From contig CM073322.1 of NCBI GenBank assembly GCA_037043015.1, positions 34,245,364 through 34,309,363 of the forward strand: 64,000 nt of DNA, read 5' to 3'. Shown here one piece after another: positions 21,648 through 32,392 of this stretch (the stretch's first letter is position 1; each line of letters opens with the position of its first letter). The notes under the pieces are model-generated. The model saw nothing but the letters and a program-made list of their open reading frames with translations. It made no database searches and was not told the origin of the DNA. Made by a program: the position numbers and the translations under genes. This stretch comes from Bryum argenteum. Taxonomy: Eukaryota; Streptophyta; Bryopsida; Bryales; Bryaceae.

Positions 21648-24600
21648 ATGGCGTCCACATCGTGCCAAAGACCACACCCGGCCTGCACGGTGAGGCTGAA
21701 GCCCGTGAGAGCAGATTTGTCTCCGAACCACGTAATGGAGGAAGTGAGGAGTATATTTATGAAGAGTCGTCCTTTCGGCGCCTCCGCATCTTTCGAGGAG
21801 GTTCCGAACTCTGGTGTGCACGCCGTGGATCTTTACTTTCAGACGGCGGAGGAGGCAAACAGCTCCAAACACTTTCTCGACACCCGCCAGTTCCTCGGCC
21901 AAATAGTAAGGTGGTCAGTTCTCGACGTCTCGGATGGTTGCAAGATCCGACTGAGCCCCATCGGGCCAAGTCGTTCCAAGGACGACGTGATGCAGGAAGC
22001 GCAGAAACGTTTGTTTCGTGCTTTCCAGCCTCGTGACGCCTCCTCTGCCTTCAGGGATCCCTGGAAGCCGGATGGATTTGTGGCTGATCTGTACTACGAA
22101 ACGCCGCAGAAGGCGAAGAGCGCTCTTGTCTTCCTGCAGAACCGTACATTTTTCGACCAAGTTGTCGCAGCCAGAGTCGTTGGAGCTCGACCTAGGCTGC
22201 AAGGGGCGCCGCAGCAGGGAATCCACGGGAGCGGATCGCCACCATCTCGAGCCCCGGTTGTGAACTCCGCCGTCGTCATAGTTGTGGAGCCCGTTCGGGC
22301 ATGCCCCATCGACCAATTGCAGCCAGAAGTTCGCAGGGCATTGAAAGCTCTCGACGTACAGCATGCAAGTGAGAATTTGTGTCTAGAGCATGGATTGAAG
22401 GAGTGTGAAGATGCTTCCCGGTTCCACCGCCACTTATCGCCGTGTGTGTATCTCTATTTTAAGGATCGTAATACTGCCATCAGTGCTGCGGAGTTATTGA
22501 GCAGGGCTGGCGTGCTGCAAAATCGGCAGGTCCGTGGATTGCTGAAAGAAGACTTGGATCGCAAGGGGAGCCCAAACGATGACATTAGTCATTGCTCGAA
22601 TTCTGGTCGGAATTTGAGGGCGTGCGATGAAGCAGCCTACACTCAGTCTGGCGTGTTGTTGCACAGGTGGAATTTAATCTAATAGAACAATGCAAGTTTC
22701 ATGTGAGCTTTAATTTGAATCATTATCTTCCAGGTCTTAGTTTACAGTGATATCCATTTTAAGTTCCGAGGGGCCATCAAAAGGCCTAGCTATTGTGGTT
22801 CGAGATTGGACCTGGCTGGTCATGCTATTAGCTCATGACTCTAAGAGGGTAATGAGGCGGACATCGCCCTTGAATGAAAACAATTTCTGTTATTGATCGT
22901 AGCACTGCTCTACAGCTGAAGCTCTTTAGCTTGTTGGCATTATATTGTTGCAGCCTGTGCCTCATCGCAGACATAAGGAGAAATGGGGGGAGGTAGAGGC
23001 TCTATTGTTCCGTACTCCCTCAGGATATGCATTTTTGCAAGGCAGGCGACTGGGTGGCGAGGATACAAAACGCACGGCTTTACGCATCCTCAAAGAAAGG
23101 ACGCGTTTACAGATCGACGAGAACAAGATCGCAGGAATGGAGGTTGTGTGGTTCGGCAAGGAGACAGAAGGATAGGAGGCCGAGCGTGCTTTGTATCTTA
23201 TCGATGTCTCTCTTGCGAGTCTACCACCTGGTAGAGGTGGGTGTAATTAACCACTCTATGATCATGCAACTATTGACGAGACAAGTAGAACTCCTCCGCC
23301 GAGTAATTTGTTTTCTCGATTGCCAACCAACGTTTTGTGGTTACTGATGGCATGCTCACTTTGCTCTCTCATTACGCAAGCATAATGTAAGTGCACATAG
23401 ATTTCTCTTCATCTAGGAGCAGCTCGACCGCGGATTGCTCCTCGAGCAATGGATTACATTTTAGGCTTAGTTTCTTGACCTCATGACATTCCACTTGCAA
23501 AATTCTAATGTTTCGAGTGTGGATGCTGTGGTTGATAGAGTTCACTTGCGGCAAGGAGACGTTTGTGTGGTTGTCTTTGTCCCGCCTTGCGAAGGACTAT
23601 GCAGGGGGCCAGAGTCTTCCTCTATATCTCCCTCCCAAGCTGATCAACTGGGCCACAGAGCTTGTTCTAAGGCAGAAGCGCTTTTTTGACTTCGATAGGT
23701 TGATCAGCAGAGAATTACAAGGTGCTGAAGCTGAGAAACCGGATATTCTGAAGCTTATAGGGAAATTTAGCACACCAGTTCCAAAATTCCAAGCTACGCT
23801 TCCAACGGATTTAGTCCCACTGCCAAGGGAGCACAAGGAGTACAAAGAGTTGGAGGAGATATGGCGAAGACATGATGTTCTGGCAGGCTATCCGATCAAG
23901 CAAATCAAGAAGGTCAATGTGCCCGATCGAAGGGCGCGCTTTGAGAGTTATGTGAAGTCCCTCGGTCCTGACGGAAATGAAATCCTTCGCGTCATTCACG
24001 GGACACCTACAACAAAAGCTGCTAATAGCATAGCACGCAATGGTCCTAATATATCCCTTGCAGGCCAAAATGTTGGCAAGATACTGGGAAGTGGTTTTTA
24101 CACAGCAGCAACCCCTGTAGAACCTGTTAGAGATTATGCCACTAAATCTGGGGCAGTTTGCGTTTGCAAAGGAGCCCCTGGTAGGATGGAATATGGCGGG
24201 ATGGAGGAGTTGGACTCAAAGACAATGTTAGCAATGGGCAAGCACAGCGTAGTCAAAGGCGAAGTACATGTGTTCTTCCACCCAGATGCAATTGCGGTGG
24301 AGTATATCATAGACCATGGAGACGATGATACTATCACATTGCAAAAGATGGAAGCTGAGAAAGAGGCAGTCAGGAAACACAAAATGGCAGAGACTGAGCG
24401 GATATAAAAGAAGGAGGAGCAACTGCTGCGCCAGGAAATGGTTAATTATTTTTGCAAACAATGTTATGAAATGATGAACCGTGTGGAGAAATAGCCGAAT
24501 GAGTTGCCTATGTGGAAACGTTTGTTCCGGAGAGAGGCTCAGCAGTTTCACCAGAAGCTACCCATATATGCGAAAAAGGAGGATACCTTACGCAGTTTGG

Positions 24601-27600
24601 AAGAAAACAATGGACTTGTTCTGAAAGGAGGCACCGGAATCGGTAAGAGCATTGCGATGCGTTACGACGTAATTCTTTTGATATCTTTTGACTTTGTCTT
24701 TGCAGACTTCTCGTTTTATCACTTTGGTATGCTAATTATTCTGTAATAGACGTTAATTCTTGTGCTTGTATCACAGGCAAGTCAGTGTTAGTACCACAGT
24801 GGGTCTACGACCACTTTTTATGCACGAAGGGTTACGGCCATTGGAAGGTAGCAGTTTTGGTCCCACGACGTGCCATAGCTTAGAGCCTCGCCACCTACGT
24901 CAGTCATGTCCGTGGTGGTGAACTTGGTGGAGAAATAGGGTTGGGAATAGACGGCAATGTGAAAATGACAGGGGAATCACGGATCGTATTCATGACTTAT
25001 GGATTTTTCAGAGCAATAAGCACAAATAACAAAGACTTCGACAAATGGGGCGCAATCATTCTGGACGAGGCTCACGAGAGGAAGACTGATGCAGATTCCA
25101 TACTCCTTCGGTTGGGATCAGCGTGCAGGGCCCGAGCAAAGTTTAAGGCTATCGTGATGTCTGCTACAATTGAAGGGTCTAAGTTTGTGGATATTCTAAG
25201 GAATGGGGGCATGCCCAAAACTTGTCCCATGATTGAGGTCAAGGGAGTTACATACCCTGTGGAGGTTATCTGGTGGGATGGAGAGCCATGGACTCCAAGA
25301 CAGGATAAAGCCATCGTCAGGCTCGCCCTTGAGACGATTCGTATCTACAACCATGAACAAACAGGAAATGTTCTTGTGTTCCTGAGCACGGTTGGGGAGG
25401 TTGAAGAAATGGCTAGAGAGCTTGGTGAACTCTTGAAACATGATGCTACGGTTAAGGTGTGCTCACTGTACGCAGCTATGTCAGGTGACAGGAAGCGGTC
25501 AGTCACAAATTTTAGCAGTACTAATGGGGGACGGTTGATATGCATCTCCACCAATATTGCAGAAGCTGGCATTACCATTGCAGGTATCAGCGTCGTAATT
25601 GATACCGGTTGGGAGATGGAAGTTGTGTACGATCCAATCACAAAGTTGACAACCTCGCAACAGAGGCGCATCTCCAAGGCATCGCAGATTCAGAGAAGAG
25701 GGAAAGCGGGGCGGACCAGGCCAGGGACTTGCTATTGTATGTATTCCGAGGAAGAATTCGGTACATTCTCGGAGTACAGCATGCCGGAGATGCTCAGGTC
25801 GAATCTTGAGCAGTTCACATTGGGGATGATGGCGGCTGGATTTGACCCCTTCACGATGGACATTTTGGATAGAGACAAGGTGGAAGACAGGTTGGAGTGT
25901 GCAAAGCAACATTTACTGAAATTTGATGCCATCAGGGAAGGGACAAGTGGCAACTTCGTGATTACTGGCAAAGGAAACATGCTTGCTCGTCTTCCGATGG
26001 AGCTCAATCTGGGTCTGAGCATTATTGCAGCATCGGACAGGATTAGACCTCGTTGCAGTGCATCGGTGGCAATAGTTGCCTGCATGTTCCAGATAGCTTC
26101 GAAGGGATTGTTCAATGGCAAGCCTGGGAAAAACCAGTACAAACATCGATCTGGAGATCATATGACATATCTCGTTGTCTACGAAGCTTGGGAAGAGCAA
26201 GGTAATGACCGTTGTTCGACTCTCTATGGACTGGTTGTATGGGTTGGATACGTAGGTGGTTGTGTGCGAGTTTGCTCATGAGTCGCGTAGACGTCGTCAC
26301 TTGCTGATGATTTTCTCGTTATTCTGTTCTTGCAGGCAAGAGTGAGAAATGGTGCGATAATAATGGCATCAGTTTCGCCCTGCTTACTGCAGCCGACGCT
26401 CTCCTTGCCAAAGTACACGCAGGGATGACTGCAGCAAAGATACCAATTATTGACCCTCCTCCCGGGTCAGATAGAACGGAGGTCGTTTTACGCAGTATAT
26501 GCGCAGGACTATGCCACCAAACAGCTGTTCCTTTCAACACAACAACAACTCAGGATGGATTTCTTCTCACCCAAGACTATGACAAGAATCCAACCCTTGC
26601 AGACCTGCATCGGATGAGCTCGCTTTACAAGTCAGATGCCCCAGCCTCGCAACTTGTCGTCTTTCAAAGCAGGGCACAGAGCAAAGATGGCAAGGACCTG
26701 CTTCTTGGAGTTAGCGCCGTAGACAGGATGTGGGTTGAAGAAGCCATGAATCATGACGTGACCGGTTTGCTAGGTTTTAGAAAGGCTATGGCGGAGATGG
26801 AACGCAGAACCGAGAGCATTTCGGTAATTCCTCGCTCAGTCCCCATTTGATGATCCAGCGATGCAATTCAACTTTAAGGGGAGTCCATAATTTTTGCCTG
26901 AATCACTGGAGTCAGTGCTAGGTTGGGAATAAATCTGGTTACTTTGTGTGCAGATATGCTTCAAACAGGATGCATCGACCCAGGGATTGAGAAATGGCCA
27001 GAGAACTACACAGATTGCAGCCTTCGTGAACAATTACAAGGAGCTAAAGACGGAGTTCACCACGGTGTGTTTCAAGTTTGATGCCAATTCGCCTGACAAG
27101 CTCATGGTGAGCTTTCCCGTGGAGCTGAGGTAGAAGGTTGTAGCAAAGGTTGAGGAATGCGTAGCCGCTGTGCAGCCAGAAAGCGGGCAGATTGACGTAT
27201 CCTCTGTGAGGGAGAGGGAGATCGAGCTGTTGCTGCAGAATCTCAGAAAGGACGTGAAGGAGCATCTTGGGTCTTTCTGCACCGTGGAACCCGTTGGCGC
27301 AGCTAGTTACAAGATCACCACATTTAAGGTCTGCTTGGATGCGGTGCTGGACATTGCCCGCAGCCGGCTGGGGCTTTCCTCTCTGCGATCTGTGAAACCT
27401 ATTTTGGGTGGCGTTGAAACGGAGCGCCTTCGTGCCATTCAGTGTGGCACTAGAGACGGCATTCTCTACCAATTTGGCAGAGGCAAATTGGGCTCCTTGC
27501 TACTCCTGGCGCACGTGATCCTACGAGATACCAAGCTCTGGATCTACGGCGGATTCATACGTGACATTCTTTTCCGCGGAAATGCTCATGATGCATTGGA

Positions 27601-28328
27601 TCTTGACTTGGGAATACCGCTGCCACCAAGTACCGCCACTCCTCAGCAGTGCATGATCACATTGGTAACTTTGGCAGAGCAAAACGGAATCCACTTCAGA
27701 AGAAGTGGCAACTCCGGTGATCCCAAACTGGCAGTGAGCTACTTCAGAAGCATAGACGACACCACGGACATGGAGGTACAGGTGGTCGATTCTCATGCTT
27801 TCGCAATGGCAAATCCTGACATAGACTTCGACGTGAACAACCTGAAATTAGGGCCTGGAGCAGATGCGAAGGAGTGCGAGCTGAAGGTTCCAGTCCCTGG
27901 AATGACTGTGGAGAGTGTGATTGCCAACATTCGAAGCCAACAGCTGGTTGTGCATAAGAAGGCAAGCCTCGTCACAGCACGCATAGACAAGATGAGGGAG
28001 AGGGGATGGCGAATCTCTTATTACAATATGCTGCCAGGGCTTCAGTAAAGTGGACTCAAGGTGCTGATCACGGATAAAGAGAATGCAGGGGTGAAACCAA
28101 ATTTCAGATTGAGGCTTGGCATAATGTGTTGACTTTGCTTGCGACCGTACGTCGAGTGATCCGAACGCCCTCTTCGAACACAGGCAGAGCTTTAAGAGCG
28201 ATTTCGATGTTGCAGACATTTTCGTACCCCCGCCACCGCCGGAGTTCATCAAAGGATGCCAGAGACTTCACGCTGGTGGGCTTCACGATGTCCCAACTTG
28301 TAAGGACAACCGAATCAGAGATACCTAG
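21648..28328 (+). CDS. RRM-like / ADP-ribosyltransferase / DEAH helicase / nucleotidyltransferase fusion with in-frame TAA/TAG codons
   Basis: Exon model: 21648-22666, 22971-23236, 23605-24642, 24777-26201, 26336-26823, 26954-28060, 28188-28328. All six junctions keep phase with GT-AG sites, giving about 1,827 codons. Order: three RRM-like repeats (residues about 13-310), PARP-type transferase (about 540-690), DEAH helicase with HA2 and OB regions (about 765-1410), C-terminal nucleotidyltransferase (about 1500-1780). In-frame stops are TAG 23173, TAA 24405, TAG 24492, TAG 24881, TAG 27131 and TAA 28046; none is TGA and I see no frameshift. The flanking protein text is continuous. The start MASTSCQ is the second ATG of the frame (the other is 21609). 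Either a recent pseudogene, or a gene using readthrough, editing or recoding. If 28046 is the true end, the last exon is void. I do not know a named homologue with this domain order. Confidence 0.65.
21684..22590 (+). other. Three RRM-like repeats (N-terminal part of the fusion gene)
   Basis: Three segments of about 85-100 residues share a pattern: a beta strand (CTVRLKPV, CKIRLSPI, VVIVVEPV), a helix with a regularly spaced hydrophobic pattern, then an aromatic strand (VDLYFQT, ADLYYET, VYLYFKD), a second helix with a LL/FL-x(n)-F/V pattern and a final VR/VAAR strand. Strand-helix-strand order and the V-D-L-Y-F strand look like RNA-recognition motifs with a degenerate RNP1. The similarity between repeats shows internal duplication. 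RNA binding is inference. Confidence 0.55.
23605..24404 (+). other. PARP-type ADP-ribosyltransferase domain of the fusion gene
   Basis: The domain shows HGTPTTKAANSIARNG (nicotinamide-binding His, codon 23997), GSGFYTAA (Tyr about 35 residues later), a YATKSGA element and AVEYIIDHGD (Glu codon 24300). This His-Tyr-Glu order and the Glu-Tyr-Ile-(Ile/Val) context match the catalytic triad of PARP-type transferases, which move ADP-ribose from NAD+ to protein or nucleic-acid acceptors. No zinc finger, WGR or BRCT region is visible. The frame ends at TAA 24405 unless that codon is read through; the charged KKEEQLLRQE text continues in the same frame. Confidence 0.72.
24495..26823 (+). other. DEAH-box RNA helicase core with HA2/OB extension
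   Basis: The motifs appear in the right order. Walker A GGTGIG/KS is split by the intron at 24643-24776. Motif Ia is VLVPRRAIA-stop-SLA, with TAG at 24881. Motif II is DEAHERKTDAD, III is MSAT, V is ISTNIAEAGITI and VI is QIQRRGKAGRTRPG. A winged-helix/HA2 region follows (PEMLRSNLEQFTLGM, LPMELNLG), and the next exon carries the OB-type part (EKWCDNNGIS, QLVVFQSRAQSKDGKDL). All catalytic motifs are present, so ATP-driven RNA unwinding is expected if the protein is made. The overall look is of a cellular DEAH/DHX enzyme. Confidence 0.88.
27134..28060 (+). other. Nucleotidyltransferase-like domain, poly(A) polymerase/CCA-enzyme type
   Basis: At about codons 27540-27615 the protein reads WIYGGFIRDILFRGNAHDAL followed by DLDLGIP. 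GG-x-x-RD-x-L-x-G and a D-x-D with Leu spacing are the signature of the class II polymerase-beta-like head domain (bacterial poly(A) polymerase, CCA-adding enzyme). The two metal-binding Asp residues are present. A later MEVQVVD strand could supply the third carboxylate. The usual neck/body helices of CCA enzymes are not obvious. Nucleotide addition to RNA is inference from the family. Confidence 0.62.
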
Positions 28329-28803
28329 CATATAATTGTGTCAAGAGCTTCACCTGGGACCAAGTCTCCTCAAAATGGGGCTGAGTACGTTGGGTCACCC
28401 AAAGAGTAGGCCCATCCTTAGTCATGAAATGTAATGGTTCGACAAATGAAGGCCGACTGACAGCCTTGTTGTATAGTTCACTTAATGTATAATTCATGAA
28501 TTGTTGGCATGGGTATGCTCTTTCTCTACCCAATCAGTCGGGTCTCCTTGTTCCTCCGTATTGAAATTTCCATCTTACTAGTATTTTAGAAAACCTAACT
28601 ATATTTTCTTTCATATTGAAAATAAAATCATATCACTGATAGTATGATTATGCACGATACAAATAAAAAATGAGTAATTAATTAAATAACCTCAAGCCCC
28701 TTTTTAGTTAATGAATGGCCCATTATACAATAAGGGTTGACATTATCAAGCCAGGTATCTAAACACTTTTTGTTTAAATTTTAAATCATTATTAGGTTAT
28801 TAA

Positions 28804-29201
28804 CCCTTAAACACCTAAGGTGACCCAAGGGGTCATTTTCTTTCAGTATCTTCTCTATAGCCCTTCCTGCACTTATCTTTTCATTTATATTTTTATACTT
28901 ATATTTTCATTTCTATTTTTATATCAATCTGCTTACCTTCTTATGATGCATTCACAAAGTGAAATTTTACAATTCAAATTGCAATTTATATGAGTGATTT
29001 GTGCTTTGAGAGAACTAGTATAGGTAGGCTGGGGTTGCACATAACCTTGTAGGAGGCTGCAAGCTCATCATTGATTGGTTCATTCATGATGCCCAAGTTC
29101 AAAAGGTGCACTATTCATGATGCCCAGATACGTTTTCAAGATGCCCCATACTCCTGAAATACACCTCACTGCCCAATTCCGTATGTCCAGACGTTTAAGG
29201 G
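28804..29201 (-). mobile_element. piggyBac-like MITE, family C copy 2
   Basis: TTAA flanks at 28800-28803 and 29202-29205, termini CCCTTAAAC and GTTTAAGGG. The interior matches the family C copy at 15189-15547 in reverse orientation, including the GATGCCCAAGTTCAAAAGGT-like part. It lies about 0.5 kb past the end of the fusion gene. Confidence 0.75.
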
Positions 29202-29205
29202 TTAA

Positions 29206-30953
29206 ATGATGTTAGAAAAATCTATACATCATATATACTATTATGAAGTTACTCTTAAATTACCATGAAGTTAGTTTGGAGTTAATTTGCAATTTGTAAA
29301 AGCGAAGTAGGACAGGTTGAAAGTTATCATGAAGTTAATTTGTAAAAGATATATTTGTAGATTCCAAGCTAAAGTAGAAGTTAGTTTCACTTATAATGAA
29401 ATAAATGTATCCAATAGGTTCAATGGTAACATCCTCAGTATAAAGTGAAAATGATAAATTTATTTTATTTTTTTATATATACTAATATATTAATATGTTA
29501 TAATCTCGCAATCTGTGAGGCCTCATAACTTAAAATTAAATCCACATGACCTGCAATAAGTCTACTATAAGTTTGTACGGTTCAAATCTAAATAACTTAC
29601 CTTCATTTCATCTATGACGTTTTTTCAAGAATGTATTTTATGGCTATTTATAAGCAAGGACATTTAGGGGTTAATCAAAATTTGTAAAGGTTTTTGGTTA
29701 TGAATTTGATATAGGTTGTAGACCATTGAAAAAATGAATGTAGCCAATTGATACTTCTTTTACTCCTTGAAAAAATTCAATTTTGACAACCTTGTGTTTC
29801 TAGGATCAAAATTTATGTCAAAGTTGCATCAGTCGGTGTTAAAAACCACTTTTGTCTAGTAAATTAACAATAACCTCTATGGGCCCAAGCAATCAATATT
29901 TGAATAATAAACTTGATGTTATTTGTTAGGTTGGATTACATTATGGATCTTGTGGTAGAAACCTTAGCAAATAAAATCTTGGATCAAAACTACTCTTTTT
30001 TACGGAAAGTTATTTTGGTGACGTTTAATCATGCATATATTTGACATTGTAGGTGATGGACGTAATATTTCTAAAAGGATGTTACCCTAAATAAACCTCA
30101 AATTTGTACATAATTAATTTAAAAATGAGGCATGCTAAAACGTTTAAAAAAATCTTAAATTTTTTATCGGAAATTTGAATAATGCGACAATATTAGGTTA
30201 AGCTACTTATGATGGAAAGAGCTTGAACTACATCTTATTTTATTAACAAAACTACACACTACATTCCCTTACGTAATTTAACGAATAAGTATGTACCTTA
30301 ATTTACACACAAACCAATGTTTTCTTGAGCAACACTCAACTCTCTTCCTATTTCACTTCAAACAATATACTACTCACTTCCTATTTCACTTCACTCGATT
30401 CTTGTTTCTCAGAACAAGTTCTCGGAGAAAGTTCTTAATTACCATAGCAGGTAAACTTAGGGTAAATAATCATGAAATAAACATGCAGTTTCTTACTGAC
30501 TCCTTTAAATCTAAATGTAAGCCTTGTTGCATGTACATGAACAAACTTTGTATTACACCCATTAGTTACATTATTACATTCCTCGACCCAATCCTCCTTG
30601 TTCCGTGTTTCCATGCTAATGGCAAATCTTAATCAGACGGCCTAGGATGCTGCAGAGCGTTCGACGACTCCGATGACTAGAGCCCGACTAGGAAACTCGA
30701 GTTACGTCAGAAAAGCATTGCCTACACTAATATATGACCCCGCAAGCTATACTAAATTCTATAACCTAGAATTCATGAAGATATCCCAAGGAATATTATT
30801 GCCAAGTCAACAATTCTTGTGCTTTATGTGACTTAATTCTTGAATTATGTAAGAGTATAGATGTCGAAACAATCATATACCAAAGAAAAATAATATTTCT
30901 TCAAGAAATCGCTTTACAATGAATAAGTGCCTACTTATATACTAATATCTTAT
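29206..30953. other. A+T-rich repeat remnants, no gene
   Basis: Contains part of the dispersed family with CTCGCAATCTGTGAGGCCTC and AGTTTGTACGGTTC blocks (29,505-29,600) and its TTTAGGGG/TTAA end (29,651-29,662). There is no supported coding region. Confidence 0.6.
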
Positions 30954-31385
30954 CCCCTAAAAATCCAAGCGTTTCCTCGACCTCCAAAACCGGAAACTGC
31001 CATTTTTCACCTCCGTTGGGAAATGGGGAAATGGAGAAACTTTTTTCTTGTTTTAGACTTTGAACCGTAAGATCTTGTACCTAACTTGAATACAAAGGAC
31101 TAGTCAAAATTCAACCGTTGGATGCTTTTTATTTGTGATAACAATCAAAGTCTGTCCAACACTATTTTTTGCCGTTGTCCGAGAGGCATTGTCTAAATGG
31201 TGCCAAGGGCAACTTGATGATTTTTACTCCAAACAGTTTTCCCTCATTTTTTTCCATGTAGGTAATCAAGTTGGGTACGATCATGCAAAATTTTAGAGAC
31301 TCATTCCATTTTTTAACTTCAATGTACATTATTTAATGATAGAAGGTCTAAAAACAACAATATAGTAAAACAAGCACCACATATG
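30954..31385 (+). mobile_element. piggyBac-like family A, partial copy 2
   Basis: Starts CCCCTAAAAATCCAAGCG after a TTAT (mutated TTAA) and follows the family A copy at 17621 for about 430 bp, to the CTAAAAACAACAATATAGTA stretch. The right end is missing. Confidence 0.65.
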
Positions 31386-31570
31386 ATGTAGTAAGTTTAA
31401 TATAAAGCAAAACCGGATAAAACTGAATTGATCAAAATATCAATGTACACACCAGCCGTGTCAAGATTCTTATGTGAACGCCAACTTTTCAACTTCAACA
31501 ACTTGCCTACACGCTTCTCACTAAGTCTTTTGTCAGAAGCTACTCGTTGTCCGACTCCATCTCAGAGTCA

Positions 31571-31658
31571 GAAGTCTCCACCTCTTTCACCTCCTCTATG
31601 AAGTCTCCACCTCTTTCACCTCATCTATGAAGTCTCCACCTCTTTCACCTCCTCTAGG
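31571..31658. repeat. 29-bp tandem repeat, three copies
   Basis: Unit GAAGTCTCCACCTCTTTCAC plus nine bases, with one substitution among copies. No function is suggested. Confidence 0.9.
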
Positions 31659-31690
31659 ACAAGATTACTCTTTTTTTTGACTGCGCGCAC

Positions 31691-32392
31691 CTACGTCGTC
31701 GTCTCCACGTCTTTTTTTTTAATCTTTTCGTGGGCATCATCCTTCTTTGACAAACAGCCATTTGCTCGGTGGCCACACTTCTCTTGTTCATCTGGCGTCA
31801 CGCGTCTTCGAAGCTTTCCTACTTGAACGGTAGACGCCCAATCCATCTCATCTCCATCGTGCCACACGCCATTTGTTGTTGCCATCGGAGTTGCACGACC
31901 CTTCTGATATTAAAGGCAATCGAGTTGGGAACCAACTGCCAACAAAACTTGCACAAACGTGCCATAGTAAACATACATGATGGGACCAATCATCGCGCGT
32001 TGCATCTCCAAGTTAAGAGCACCTCGAAGATATCCACTCTTCACCATGTCAAGAACCATAGTAAGCTGACTCTCACCAAGCTCCTTCTCAAACTTGGGCA
32101 AAAACGTTGAAAACGATTATTTGCCCTACTTCATCGCCTAAAGCCTATTCAACGCCCGCGCCGCTGCATTTGGGTGGATAAAAACGCTGTCAAGATGTTG
32201 AACAAAAGTTCTTACATCACAACCCGGTTGGTTCTGGTAGAATAATACTACCATCAACTGCGCTTTTGCCTCCACTCTAGTGAACAAACACGCCGCTTGG
32301 TCTTGGGGTCTTCTATGAATAAGATTTTTTTGGATACAATGAACCACTTTGATGCTTTCTTGCTCATCACACGGGAATTCCGATCGAGTCAT
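31691..32392 (-). pseudogene. Decayed retrotransposon Gag-like sequence
   Basis: Three minus-strand frames (32392-32138, 32101-31910, 31885-31691) lie in the same phase and are separated only by TAG, TAG, TAA and TAA. The text fits retrotransposon Gag: an EAKAQLM helix, LNRL-stop-AMK-stop-GK-stop-SF resembling the common Leu-Lys-Gln-Gly-Lys-x-Ser-Phe motif, KSGYLRGALNLEMQRAM and a degenerate CGHRANGC that could be a broken zinc knuckle. No protease, reverse transcriptase or LTR was recognised nearby. The stop positions look like former Gln codons, as expected from C-to-T decay of a methylated element. Gag type (Ty3 or Ty1) is undecided. Confidence 0.5.

Noticed and set aside
21354..21902. 182-codon minus-strand frame
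   Set aside because: Antisense to the start of the fusion gene; no domain and poor protein-like text compared with the plus strand.
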